Below, piece after piece: positions 1-8,197 of a DNA stretch of 64,000 nucleotides. The notes beneath the pieces were generated by a model, which saw nothing but the letters and a program-made list of their open reading frames with translations, did not search any database and had not been told where the DNA came from. Within the stretch, counting starts at the first letter, position 1. Every line of letters begins with the position of its first letter. This stretch comes from Lichenibacterium ramalinae (GTDB lineage Bacteria; Pseudomonadota; Alphaproteobacteria; Rhizobiales; Beijerinckiaceae), in the NCBI RefSeq assembly GCF_004137085.1, contig NZ_QYBC01000023.1:32255-96254 (forward strand), given 5' to 3'. Position numbers and translations under genes: made by a program.

Positions 1-512
1 TGCTGGTGTCCGTCATGGTGATGGTGTCGATCGACACCTTCGACTGGTCCTCGCTCCGCACCCTCGTCACCCACCCGAAGGTGTCGAGCGCCGTGATGCT
101 GGCGACGGTCGCCGTCACGGTCGCGACCGCCAACCTCGCCATGGGCGTCGCCGTCGGCGTGCTGCTCAGCGGCGTGTTCTTCACCTTCAAGGTCGCGGGC
201 CTGCTCGGCGTCGTGTCGAGCGTCGAGCCGGGCACGGGCCGCCTCGTCTACCGCGTCACCGGCCAGGTGTTCTTCGCCTCCGCCGACGCCTTCGTGGACG
301 CCTTCGACACGGGCGCGGCGGCCGGCGCGCCCGGCGTGCTGATCGACGTTTCGGGCGCCCATTTCTGGGACGTCACCGCCATCGCGGCGCTCGACAAGGT
401 CGTCGGCCGGTTCAAGGCCCAGGGGGTCGCGGTGGACCTCGACGGCGTCAACCGCGCCAGCGCCACGCTGATCGAGCGGCTGGACAAGACGGAAGCGCTG
501 GGCGGGGCGTGA
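1..512 (+). CDS. SulP family anion transporter, C-terminal part with STAS domain (partial)
   Basis: The reading frame is open from the first bases of the window, so the gene starts upstream and only about 169 C-terminal residues are visible. The first part holds the end of the membrane domain: a SulP-typical stretch (DTFDWSSLRTLVTHPK) followed by hydrophobic segments around VMLATVAVTVAT and VGVLLSGVFFTFKVAG. From about residue 75 a cytoplasmic STAS domain begins (RLVYRVTGQVFFASADAF, then VLIDVSGAHFWDVTAIAALD). SulP proteins move sulfate, bicarbonate or other anions across the inner membrane, and the STAS domain regulates them; the substrate here cannot be told. The gene converges on the liv operon, with 82 bases between the two stops. 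Confidence 0.9.
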   Translation, partial: LVSVMVMVSIDTFDWSSLRTLVTHPKVSSAVMLATVAVTVATANLAMGVAVGVLLSGVFFTFKVAGLLGVVSSVEPGTGRLVYRVTGQVFFASADAFVDAFDTGAAAGAPGVLIDVSGAHFWDVTAIAALDKVVGRFKAQGVAVDLDGVNRASATLIERLDKTEALGGA

Positions 513-553
513 CGTCCCGCCCGGCCCCACGACTGCGTTTGCCGCCGCGGTGC

Positions 554-568
554 CGCCGCACTGCGGCG
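554..568. terminator. possible bidirectional hairpin between convergent genes
   Basis: A perfect 6-bp stem (CGCCGC / GCGGCG) with a 3-base loop lies in the short gap between the SulP stop and the livF stop. There is no clear T run on either side, so a terminator role is inferred from position only. Confidence 0.3.
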
Positions 569-594
569 CGGTCGCCCTGCCCGGGCCCGGCGCG

Positions 595-1335
595 TCAGCC
601 GGCCGCCGACACGGCCCGACTGCCGCCGAGATAGGCGGCGGAGATGTCGTCGTTGGCCCACAGGGCCTCTGGCGTGCCGCTCAGCGCCAGGCGGCCCGAT
701 TCCAGCACGTAGCCGCGGTCGGCCACCGAAAGGCCCATGCGGGCGTTCTGCTCGATGAGGAACACCGTGGTGCCGCGGCGACGCACCTCGGCGATGATGC
801 GGAACACCGCCTGGACGATGACGGGGGCGAGGCCCAGCGAGGGCTCGTCGAGCAGCAGCAGGCGCGGCTTGGCCATGAGGCCCCGGGCCAGCGCCACCAT
901 CTGGAGCTGCCCGCCCGACAGCGTCCAGCCGAGGGCGTCGCCGAAGCGGGCGATATCGGGGAACAGCTCGAACATGGCGTCGGCCTCGGCGCGGATCTGC
1001 CGCTTCGACAGGCCCGACCGGTTCGACGCCCCCAGCATGATGTTCTCGCGCGCCGTCAGCCCCGGGAACACCCGGCGCCCTTCGGGCACATGGGCGACGC
1101 CGCGACGCACGATCTCCTCGGGCCGGCAGCCCATGAGCGAGCGCCCCTCGAACAGGATCTGCCCGGCCCGCGGCCGCACCAGGCCCGAGATCGCCTTCAG
1201 CGTGGTCGATTTGCCGGCGCCGTTGGACCCCAGCAGCGTCACGACCTCGCCGGGCTCCACCGTGAGCGACAGCCCTTCCACGGCCCTGACCTCGCCGTAG
1301 CTGACGGAAAGATCGCGGAGTTCGAGCAGCGCCAC
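595..1335 (-). CDS. livF: branched-chain amino-acid ABC transporter ATP-binding protein LivF
   Basis: A 246-aa ABC ATPase of the LivF type, one of two ATPase parts that power uptake of branched-chain or similar amino acids. Visible motifs are Walker A GSNGAGKST (about residues 35-43), the signature LSGGQLQMVALARG, Walker B LLLLDEPSLGL and the switch histidine region VFLIEQNA, where LivF proteins usually have EQ. The start is GTG at 1335, preceded by AGGAG at good spacing. It lies 12 bases after the fused livM-livG gene and closes the operon. Length is normal for LivF. Confidence 0.95.
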   Translation of the reverse strand: MALLELRDLSVSYGEVRAVEGLSLTVEPGEVVTLLGSNGAGKSTTLKAISGLVRPRAGQILFEGRSLMGCRPEEIVRRGVAHVPEGRRVFPGLTARENIMLGASNRSGLSKRQIRAEADAMFELFPDIARFGDALGWTLSGGQLQMVALARGLMAKPRLLLLDEPSLGLAPVIVQAVFRIIAEVRRRGTTVFLIEQNARMGLSVADRGYVLESGRLALSGTPEALWANDDISAAYLGGSRAVSAAG

Positions 1336-1347
1336 GGGAAGCTCCTG

Positions 1348-3162
1348 TCAGACCGGGGCGAGGTCGGGCCGGGGGCTCGCCGCCTCGGCGCGGCCCGCGC
1401 CCCCCTGCCCGGCATCCTCGCCGAGATAGGCCGCGATGACGTCGGGTTCGCGCAGCACCGCGGCGGCGTCGCCGTCGGCGATCCGCCGGCCGAAGTTCAA
1501 CACGGTGATGCGGTCGGCGACGTCGCGCACCAGGGTCATGTCGTGGTCGATGATCAGGATCGTCAGGCCCTTCGCCGTCATGCGCCGCAGCAGCGCCGTC
1601 AGCGCGACCTTCTCGCTGGCGTTGAGGCCGGCGGCGGGCTCGTCGAGCAGCAGCAGCACCGGGTTGCCGGCGAGGGCCCGGGCGATCTCGACGAGGCGCT
1701 GGTGGCCGTAGGAGAAGCTCGCGACGGGCTCGTCCGCCCGGTCCTCCAGGCCCACGAAGGCGAGGGCCGCCCGGGCACGGGCCTCGAGCGCCCCCGCGTC
1801 GGCGAGGCCGGCCGGGTTGTCGGGCCGCTCGGCCCCGACGATCACGTTGTCGAGCGCCGTCATGGACCGGAACAGCCGGATGTTCTGGAAGGTGCGGCCG
1901 AGGCCGACCGCGGCCCGGGCGTGGGGCGGCAGACCCGTCACGTCGCGGCCGTCGATGCGGATGCGGCCCGCCGTGGGCACGTAGAGGCCCGACAGCAGGT
2001 TCAGCGTGGTGGTCTTGCCGGAACCGTTCGGGCCGATCAGCGCGTGGACGCCGCCGCGCGCCACCGCGAAGTCGATGGCGTCGACCGCCTTCAGCCCGCC
2101 GAAATGCTTGGCGAGGCCGACGACCTCGAGCGCCGGGTGCGGGCCGGGCGCCGCCCGCGCCAGCACGAGGTCGCCGGCCCGGTCCGGGGCCGGGGCAGCC
2201 TTGCGGAACCGGGCGAGACGCGCCCCGACGAACCCCCAGATGCCGACCGGCATGAAGATGATGATGAGGATGACGGCGAGGCCGTAGAGCGCGAGGTAGA
2301 GCCCCGGGATCTCCTTCATGAAGCGGAGCCATTCGGGCAGCAGGATGAGCAGGGCCGTGCCGATCACGGCGCCGGCCGGCGAGCCCACGCCGCCGAGCAG
2401 CGCCATGGTGAGGAAGACGACGGATTCGGCGAAGGTGAACTGGTCCGGGCTGATATAGGCGAAGCCGCCCGCGAAGAGGCCGCCGCCGAGGCCCGCCAGC
2501 AGGGCGCCGATGGCGAAGGCCAGGATCTTGGTGCGGTACACGTCCACCCCGACGACGCCGGCGGCGAGCTCGTTGTCCCGCACGGCGCGCATGGCCCGGC
2601 CGAGCCGCGTGTCGGGCATCCGCCAGACCGCGTAGGCCACGGCCGCGAGGGCCAGGATGCAGAAGGCGAGGTAGCGCTGCCCGTCGGCCAGGCCGGCGGG
2701 CCGCAGGATGCCGGGCACGCCGTCCGGCCCGCGCGTGACCGGGATCCAGTTGACCAGCACCAGGGTGAGGATCTGCTGGAAGCTGATCGTCACCATGGCG
2801 AGGTAGTGGCCGCCGAGGCGCAGCGTGGAGGCGCCGAGGGCGCCCCCGAGCACCAGGGCGGCGCCGAGGCCGAGCCCAAGGCAGAGCCAGAAGTCGAGCC
2901 CCCAGGCCGTGGTGCCGAGGCCGACCGCGTAGGCGCCGATGCCGAAGAAGGCCGCCTGCGCCAGGTTGATCTGGCCGCAGAGCCCCAGCACCACGGTGAG
3001 GCCGATGACCGAAACCGCGTAGGTGGTGGCCTGCATGAGGATGTTGAGGGCGTAGCCGCTGAGCGGCAGCGCCCCGGCCAGCACGGCCGCCAGCAGGGCG
3101 AAGGCCGCATAGGCCAGGGTGCCGCCCAAACGGTGGGGGACCGCGGAGGCGCGGGGCGCCAT
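1348..3162 (-). CDS. livM-livG: fused LivM permease - LivG ATPase
   Basis: A single 604-aa chain combines two parts normally made by separate genes. Residues 1 to about 330 are a LivM-type inner-membrane permease with many hydrophobic segments and the LivM/H signature region GLCGQINLAQAAFFGIGAYA. From about residue 350 a LivG ATPase follows: Walker A GPNGSGKTT, the LivG-typical signature SFSYGHQRLVEIARAL, Walker B LLLLDEPAAGL and IIDHDM. The start ATG at 3162 shares one base with the livH stop codon (TGATG), so translation is coupled. Permease-ATPase fusions of this kind occur in alphaproteobacteria. The substrate is probably branched-chain amino acids, but liv-like systems also carry amides and other compounds. 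Confidence 0.93.
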   Translation of the reverse strand: MAPRASAVPHRLGGTLAYAAFALLAAVLAGALPLSGYALNILMQATTYAVSVIGLTVVLGLCGQINLAQAAFFGIGAYAVGLGTTAWGLDFWLCLGLGLGAALVLGGALGASTLRLGGHYLAMVTISFQQILTLVLVNWIPVTRGPDGVPGILRPAGLADGQRYLAFCILALAAVAYAVWRMPDTRLGRAMRAVRDNELAAGVVGVDVYRTKILAFAIGALLAGLGGGLFAGGFAYISPDQFTFAESVVFLTMALLGGVGSPAGAVIGTALLILLPEWLRFMKEIPGLYLALYGLAVILIIIFMPVGIWGFVGARLARFRKAAPAPDRAGDLVLARAAPGPHPALEVVGLAKHFGGLKAVDAIDFAVARGGVHALIGPNGSGKTTTLNLLSGLYVPTAGRIRIDGRDVTGLPPHARAAVGLGRTFQNIRLFRSMTALDNVIVGAERPDNPAGLADAGALEARARAALAFVGLEDRADEPVASFSYGHQRLVEIARALAGNPVLLLLDEPAAGLNASEKVALTALLRRMTAKGLTILIIDHDMTLVRDVADRITVLNFGRRIADGDAAAVLREPDVIAAYLGEDAGQGGAGRAEAASPRPDLAPV

Positions 3163-4037
3163 CACGCCTTCTCCGCCACGCGTTCGCCGAACAGCCCCTG
3201 CGGCCGCACGACGAGGAAGACGACGAGGACCAGGAAGCCTAAGGCGTCCTTGTACGGCACCGAGATGTAGGCGGCCCCGAAGGTTTCGATGACGCCGAGC
3301 GCCAGGCCGCCCACGATGGCGCCGGTGACGTCGCCGAAGCCCCCGATGATGGTGGCGGCGAAGGCCTTCAGCGCGATCGTCGACCCCATGCCGATCGACA
3401 CGAAGAGCACGGGCGCCACCAGGATGCCGGCGATGCCGCCGAGGACGGCGCTGTACACGAAAGTCAGCATGATCATGCCGGCCACCGGGATGCCGAGCAG
3501 CGACGCCATCTCCTTGTCCTGGGACGTCGCCTGCAGCTTCTTGCCGACGAGCGTGTGTTCGAAGAACCAGTATTGGAAGGCGACCAGCACGGCCGTGACG
3601 CCGATGATGAGCAGGTATTGGCTGTCGAAGAACACGCCGCCGGCCAGGATGCCCTGCGTCTCGAACCAGCCCGGCAGCACCTGGGGCTGCGGCCCGTAGA
3701 GCGCCAGCGTGGTGTTGGCGAGCAGGATCGAGGCGCCGATGGTCGAGATGATCACCGGCAGGTAGGAGCGGTGGCGGAGCGGATAGTAGACGCCGAGGTT
3801 GAACAGCGCCCCCAGCACCGCCATGCCGCCGAGGGCGGCGAGGAAGGACAGCCAGTAGGGCCAGCCGAGGTCGACGGCGAAGACCACCATGAGGAAGGCC
3901 GCCACCATGGAGAACTCGCCCTGGGCGAAGTTCACGACGTTGGTGGCGCGGAAGATCAGCACGAAGCCGAGCGCCACCAGCGCATAGACGGCCCCGATGC
4001 CGATGCCCGTGAACAGGAGCTGGGGGACGAGGTCCAA
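3162..4037 (-). CDS. livH: branched-chain amino-acid ABC transporter permease LivH
   Basis: A 291-aa inner-membrane permease of the LivH family with about eight hydrophobic segments. The N-terminal GIGIGAVYALVALGFVLIF and the downstream NFAQGEFSMVAAF are classic for LivH. The start is an unusual TTG at 4037, chosen because the protein then begins exactly where the family begins and no suitable ATG lies nearby. The start is 6 bases after the stop of the substrate-binding protein gene and the stop overlaps the next start by one base, so the operon is tightly coupled. Confidence 0.93.
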   Translation of the reverse strand: MDLVPQLLFTGIGIGAVYALVALGFVLIFRATNVVNFAQGEFSMVAAFLMVVFAVDLGWPYWLSFLAALGGMAVLGALFNLGVYYPLRHRSYLPVIISTIGASILLANTTLALYGPQPQVLPGWFETQGILAGGVFFDSQYLLIIGVTAVLVAFQYWFFEHTLVGKKLQATSQDKEMASLLGIPVAGMIMLTFVYSAVLGGIAGILVAPVLFVSIGMGSTIALKAFAATIIGGFGDVTGAIVGGLALGVIETFGAAYISVPYKDALGFLVLVVFLVVRPQGLFGERVAEKA

Positions 4038-4043
4038 GGCGGG

Positions 4044-5201
4044 TCAGTCCTGGAAGTCGACGCGCTTGGCGAAGCTCATCTTGCCCTTGTCGTTCCTGAC
4101 GACGTTGTAGCCGTGCAGCCCGTCGCCGTTGCCGTCGAAACTGTAGGTGCCCTCGGCCCCGGGTACGCCCTTGACGGCCAGCAACGCTTCGCGGATCGCG
4201 CCCGGTTCCGTCTTGCCGGCGGCGTTGATGGCCCGGGCCAGCACCGTGACGGCGTCGAAGGTCCAGGAGGACTGGTTGTCGGGCTCGAGCTTGTAGGCAT
4301 CGCGGTAGAGCTTGCTGAAGGCCCGCGACGCGTCGCTGGCGTCCTCGGCGTAATCGGCGACGCCGAACGTGCCGTAGAGGGCCGGGCCGGCGAGCTTCAG
4401 GGCCGTGACGTTGGTGATCGACGGCGAGCCGACCCAGGGCACGGCGACGCCGAGCTGGCGGAGCTGGCGGGCGAAGATGCCGAGGTCGTTCTCGAAGGTG
4501 AAATAGGAGCCGATCACCTCGACGCCGGCCTGGCGGATCGCCAGCACCACCGGCGTGAAGTCCTGGCTCTGGTTGGCGTAGCCCTGGTCGAGCGCCACGG
4601 TCGCGCCGGCCTTGCCGAGCGCCTCGGTCAGCGCCTTGGCGCCGCTGGTGCCGAAGGCGTCGGTGGAATGCACCACGGCCCACTTCTTCTTGCCGAGCGT
4701 GCCGATGCCGTAGTCGGCGATGACGCGCGCCGAATAGGTGTCGTTCGGCCGGAAGCGGAACAGCCAGGGATTGCCGAGATGGGTCAGGGTCGGGTCCGTG
4801 CCGCCGAAGCAGACCGGCTTGGCCGCCTTGAGGATGTCGGGCGCCATGGCGTGGTTCTGGGTCGAGCGGATCGAGCCCAGGAAGGCCACGATGTCGGGCT
4901 GGGACGCCAGCTTGGAGAAGGCCAGCACGGCCCCGGGATTGGTGGTCTGGTCGTCCTCGGTGACGAGTTCCAAAGGCTTGCCGAGCACGCCCCCGGCCTT
5001 GTTGACGGCGTCGAGCGCCAGCTTGGCACCGCCGAGGGCGAAACGCCCGGCATCGGCGCCCGGCCCCGTCACGGGCAGCACCATGCCGACCCTGACGGTG
5101 GCGTCACCCGCCGCGAAGGCAGCCCGCGTCGGCGCCAACCCCGCGATCCCTGCCATCGACAGGCCGGCCCCGCGCAGGACCGCGCGCCGCGTCACGTTCA
5201 T
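4044..5201 (-). CDS. liv-type ABC transporter substrate-binding protein
   Basis: A 385-aa periplasmic binding protein of the leucine/isoleucine/valine type (Peripla_BP_6 fold). The N-terminus TRRAVLRGAG followed by a hydrophobic stretch ending APTRAAFA looks like a twin-arginine or Sec signal peptide. The mature part starts near DATVRVGMVLPVTGPG, and the family hallmark GSIRSTQNHAMAPDI is present. The start ATG at 5201 has GGTGGAG about 8 bases upstream; a longer frame upstream lacks a family-like sequence. It is the first gene of the liv operon. The specificity cannot be read from the sequence; liv-like proteins bind branched-chain amino acids, amides or aromatic compounds. Confidence 0.92.
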   Translation of the reverse strand: MNVTRRAVLRGAGLSMAGIAGLAPTRAAFAAGDATVRVGMVLPVTGPGADAGRFALGGAKLALDAVNKAGGVLGKPLELVTEDDQTTNPGAVLAFSKLASQPDIVAFLGSIRSTQNHAMAPDILKAAKPVCFGGTDPTLTHLGNPWLFRFRPNDTYSARVIADYGIGTLGKKKWAVVHSTDAFGTSGAKALTEALGKAGATVALDQGYANQSQDFTPVVLAIRQAGVEVIGSYFTFENDLGIFARQLRQLGVAVPWVGSPSITNVTALKLAGPALYGTFGVADYAEDASDASRAFSKLYRDAYKLEPDNQSSWTFDAVTVLARAINAAGKTEPGAIREALLAVKGVPGAEGTYSFDGNGDGLHGYNVVRNDKGKMSFAKRVDFQD

Positions 5202-5409
5202 GGTCACGTCTCCACCCGTGGCCCGTCTTGGATCGGGCCTTGACGGGAGTGGACACCACGGCGCCCGTCCTGTCCAGGGCGGAAAAGCCGTCGGCCGCGA
5301 GCCGGCGCGGCCCCGCGTGGGCCGGCGGCGCGCATCACGGGTCGGGACAGAAACCAGGAGAACGCCAGCCGATCGACCTCGGCCATGAGGCCCGGCGGAT
5401 GCGGCGGTC

Positions 5410-5458
5410 TGGAGCGGATGGAAGGAGTCGAACCCTCGTCTGCAGTTTGGGAAGCAGA
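5410..5458 (-). other. 3' part of a tRNA-Gly(CCC)-like sequence, putative attachment site
   Basis: Read on the minus strand the segment runs from an anticodon-arm-like stretch with CCC in a TTCCCAA loop, through a well-formed T arm (GAGGG TTCGACT CCTTC), into an acceptor arm CATCCGC and TCCA. It matches the layout of the 3' half of tRNA-Gly. The 5' half (D arm and matching acceptor strand GCGGATG) is absent, so it is not a functional tRNA. Integrases that use tRNA genes leave such 3' copies as attachment sites. Everything to one side is core-like (liv operon) and everything to the other is accessory. A dead integrase lies about 4.6 kb away. Confidence 0.6.
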
Positions 5459-5533
5459 TCGGGCGCACGATAATCGTTGAGCGCCGTTGGATAAGTCGGA
5501 CCGCCCTGCCTTGCCCCATCGGGCGCCTGATAA
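5458..5533. repeat. two 16-bp direct repeats spaced 60 bp beside the tRNA-like piece
   Basis: ATCGGGCGCACGATAA at 5458 and ATCGGGCGCCTGATAA at 5518 differ at two positions and start exactly 60 bases apart. A third partial match, CCCGGGCGCCCAAT, lies near 5543. Repeats of this size next to an attachment site could be arm-type integrase or excisionase binding sites. That role is an inference from position. Confidence 0.4.
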
Positions 5534-5554
5534 CTGCCCTTCCCGGGCGCCCAA

Positions 5555-5896
5555 TCACACGCCTTTGAAGCGCCCAGGGCGGGCCGTGGTCAGCATGGCC
5601 GTGGTGTCACCGTCCGCGATGTACCAGACGGTGAGGATCGTCGGTTTTGTGCCGTCTGGACAGGCGATCGGCCCCGTGATGCGGTGCTTCACCGCGTCCG
5701 GCACGGTGAGCGAATCGCCGGGCCATCCAGCGAACGCTTGCCGCACCAAGGCGAGAGCAAACTCCTCCGGCCGATCACGGCTGAAACCCCGAGCGAGAAA
5801 GAACGTGGCCTTTCCTCGACCCTGCGGTGAAGTGAGGTCGAGCAGGTAGTGTGTGACTTTGGGCGGATCGATGCCGAGGTGTGTGACGACCGCCAC
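5555..5896 (-). CDS. DUF6883 family protein
   Basis: A 113-aa protein with the features of DUF6883: an early VTHYLLDLTSPQGRGKATFF, a middle FALALVRQAF, and a C-terminal ITGPIACPDGTKP followed by ILTVWYIADGDT. These small proteins often sit next to DUF4926 proteins, as here, and have been suspected to form toxin-antitoxin or toxin-immunity pairs; I know of no proven role. The start is GTG at 5896, three bases after the stop of the DUF4926 gene, so the two are co-translated. Confidence 0.75.
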   Translation of the reverse strand: MAVVTHLGIDPPKVTHYLLDLTSPQGRGKATFFLARGFSRDRPEEFALALVRQAFAGWPGDSLTVPDAVKHRITGPIACPDGTKPTILTVWYIADGDTTAMLTTARPGRFKGV

Positions 5897-5899
5897 GCA

Positions 5900-6127
5900 T
5901 CAGGCCTTGACGAGATCTGCCGCATAAATCGTGGCGAGCCCGACCTCGAACTCGACCTCATACGCTTTGCCAGCCCCGTAGACTGCCACGACGGTGCCCA
6001 GGCTGCCGGAGATGACGACCTCCTCCTCGTCGGTCACCACGGCATGCAGCACGCGAACGAGGTCGAGATTGGCGAAGGTAGCAGGCTCGGCTTCCTTGAA
6101 GGGGTAGGTGAAGACGGGTGCGTTCAT
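5900..6127 (-). CDS. DUF4926 family protein
   Basis: A 75-aa protein. The second half, GTVVAVYGAGKAYEVEFEVG, is the hallmark of DUF4926, a small beta-barrel-like domain. The first part is acidic (VTDEEEVVISG). ATG at 6127 is chosen because the DUF4926 core then starts about 20 residues in; the frame extends further upstream but without family similarity. It is the first gene of a two-gene operon with the DUF6883 gene. Function unknown; an antitoxin-like or partner role is an inference from the pairing. Confidence 0.75.
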   Translation of the reverse strand: MNAPVFTYPFKEAEPATFANLDLVRVLHAVVTDEEEVVISGSLGTVVAVYGAGKAYEVEFEVGLATIYAADLVKA

Positions 6128-6393
6128 CGTGTCGGCCTCCCGGCTTGCGTGGCTCGCAGGATAACCGCTGCGGTTATGAAAATGTCCTTCACACGAGGCT
6201 TCGTCAACGTGCGGCGTGTCACGCTCAGCGTGTGACGAACGATCGCCGTTCAACGTGGTTTCCGCGTGTCACAGGGAATGAGCATCGTACGCGAGACGCG
6301 CGGCATGACGACTGAACGCAAAAAACCGCCCGCCACTCTCTCGGGCAGCGGGGCGGATCCTCGGCTGTGACCACAGTCTGGCCGGGTTGGTGG

Positions 6394-7509
6394 TCACAGC
6401 GTCCGGAACGAGACCACGCTCGCGACCCTGTAGCCTCCCCGGCTTGGCTCCACCACACCGGTCACCGTCACATCGCGCCCGCGCCGGTGGGCCTCCAATG
6501 CTTCGGCATAGGCCACTGGCGTGAGGCGCAACCGAACCGTCACGTCCCCAAAGTCGTCGCTGGCCCACCTCACGCCGATCTCGCGGCCGCCGGGATGGAG
6601 CAGGTCGTCGGGCGCGTAGGGCGACGCAAGCTCAACGACGCGGCCGCTGACCGTCGCGACGGTCTCGGGCGGCTTGGCCCGGAGTTGGTTCCCGGCCTCG
6701 CGGATCAGCTTGACGGCGCCGGTCTTCAGCATGACGGGCTTCCGGCCGACCATGTCTTCGGGGAGGGTCCAGGCTGGCGAGAAGGTGAAGTCGAAGGTGA
6801 CGCGGTCGGCCTCCGAGCGGTCGAGCAGGCGCGCTAAGACGAAGCAGGATTCTGCGTTCAACCCGCGAGACGCGGCACGGACGATGGGCGAGGGCTCGGC
6901 AACTTCGACCGCCTCCCGGATTGCTTGCAGGCCCACGGCGATCCGTTGAACGATTCTGCGGGCCGGAGGGGCCGGGCTGTTTGGCTGCTCTAGTCTGCGC
7001 TCGGGCTGTGGGCCTACGTAGGACATGACGCGGAAGCCGAAGCTGCCTTCGAACGTGTGGGCGAAGCGGCACGCTTCCGCATAATCGTGAGCCGATGGGC
7101 CGGGCTTAGAGGATGCGACGGCCTCGAACTCGGCGTAGGCTGCGCTGTACATCAGGGTGCGGGTCTGGTGGAGAAGGCTGTCGGCCACCTTAAGCGGGAT
7201 GCTGCCGCGGAACTCGCTGCTATCGGGCAGCGCCGCGTCGAACAGGTCGTAGCCCAGGCCGCGCACCTCCTCGGCGATCGTCGCGATCGGCCGCTCGTTG
7301 ATGTCGGACAGGGTACGCAGCGCCTGATCGACGAAGCCCTCAGCGCCCGAGGTCGCGAGGTCGCGGGGGACTAGGAGCTCGAATTCGCCATAGGCCCCGA
7401 CCTCGCGGACGTAGAGGCTATAGTCCTCGTCGTCGATCGGTTCCAGCATCCAGCCTTGGCGCTCGAGATAACCGCGAAGCAGGCTGGGATCGGGCAGTGC
7501 GATGGTCAT
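6394..7509 (-). CDS. hypothetical protein with possible C-terminal OB-fold, partner of DUF4365 gene
   Basis: A 371-aa soluble protein that I do not recognise. The N-terminal half is mixed helix/strand with an acidic start (MLEPIDDEDYSLYVREVG). The last 90 residues (VSGRVVELAS, then DVTVRLRLTPVAYAEAL and GRDVTVTGVVEPS) have the strand pattern of an OB-fold, a common nucleic-acid-binding fold; this is inferred from pattern only. ATG at 7509 overlaps the stop of the DUF4365 gene by 4 bases (ATGA), so the two proteins are made together and probably act together. Confidence 0.75.
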   Translation of the reverse strand: MTIALPDPSLLRGYLERQGWMLEPIDDEDYSLYVREVGAYGEFELLVPRDLATSGAEGFVDQALRTLSDINERPIATIAEEVRGLGYDLFDAALPDSSEFRGSIPLKVADSLLHQTRTLMYSAAYAEFEAVASSKPGPSAHDYAEACRFAHTFEGSFGFRVMSYVGPQPERRLEQPNSPAPPARRIVQRIAVGLQAIREAVEVAEPSPIVRAASRGLNAESCFVLARLLDRSEADRVTFDFTFSPAWTLPEDMVGRKPVMLKTGAVKLIREAGNQLRAKPPETVATVSGRVVELASPYAPDDLLHPGGREIGVRWASDDFGDVTVRLRLTPVAYAEALEAHRRGRDVTVTGVVEPSRGGYRVASVVSFRTL

Positions 7510-8030
7510 TCGCGCCTCCGCCGCGATGGCATGCCGCGGGCGAGGCCCATCAGCGTCTTTAGCCCGTCCGGCGTGAGCAGGTTCCGCCTCGGGATATCGA
7601 TCGTCTGCGTGGTCGGGTTGGTCGTCCGCTGGTCCTTTCGCGCGTCGTACCAATAGCAGCAGTGACGAAGCGTGGTGTCCTCCTCGGCGGAGTCCAGCCA
7701 AGCCGCCTCGTCACGCGGGAGGCAAAGCAGGGTCAGGAACATCGGGGCGAGCCGGTGCCGACCGATCATTGCGTTCAGCGTTCCCGCGTCGAGAGCGTAG
7801 ACCACGGACTCCCCCCTGAAACGCCAGTCCACCGTGCTCTTGAGCTGCAGGTCGAACTTGAACCCGTCTTCCTTACGCTTGCCTGTCTCTGGGTCGATGC
7901 CCACGCTGTGGACCGTGTAGTCCACGCCGTAGTCGAACTCCCGGTAGGACACGTTGTAGCCCGCCTTGGCGGCCGAGGCGAACAAATGTGCGCGGCTGAG
8001 TAGTTCCTGCGTGTGCTGCCGAGTGATCAA
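7506..8030 (-). CDS. DUF4365 domain protein (nuclease-like)
   Basis: A 174-aa protein carrying the DUF4365 pattern: a helical N-terminus, then FDYGVDYTVH and FDLQLKSTVDW. The D...QxK arrangement resembles the catalytic core of PD-(D/E)XK nucleases, to which DUF4365 is related. The basic C-terminus ends in MPSRRRRE. It is the first gene of a two-gene unit with the unknown 371-aa protein, and the coding regions overlap. DUF4365 proteins are frequent in mobile regions. A role in DNA cleavage or defence is likely but not shown. Confidence 0.75.
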   Translation of the reverse strand: MITRQHTQELLSRAHLFASAAKAGYNVSYREFDYGVDYTVHSVGIDPETGKRKEDGFKFDLQLKSTVDWRFRGESVVYALDAGTLNAMIGRHRLAPMFLTLLCLPRDEAAWLDSAEEDTTLRHCCYWYDARKDQRTTNPTTQTIDIPRRNLLTPDGLKTLMGLARGMPSRRRRE

Positions 8031-8197
8031 CTCCCTCGCCCCATTGATGTCGCCCGCCGGGTGATTCGTTCCGGCGATTGAATCAACGCCACCCCGAGTT
8101 GTCTAGGGGGACGACGGACGGTGATGAACGGATCACCACCGCAGCAAGTGTCGCGGTTTCAGTTCGCCATCTCGGGATCATCGGCGGTGCAGGCGCG

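Noticed and set aside
550..3270. A 906-codon open frame on the plus strand across the liv operon
   Set aside because: It is antisense to livF and livM-livG. It is rich in Arg, Gly, His and Asp with no domain, as expected for the mirror frame of GC-rich genes.
5410..5485. A complete tRNA gene
   Set aside because: Only the 3' half fits. No D arm and no 5' acceptor strand matching CATCCGC are present.
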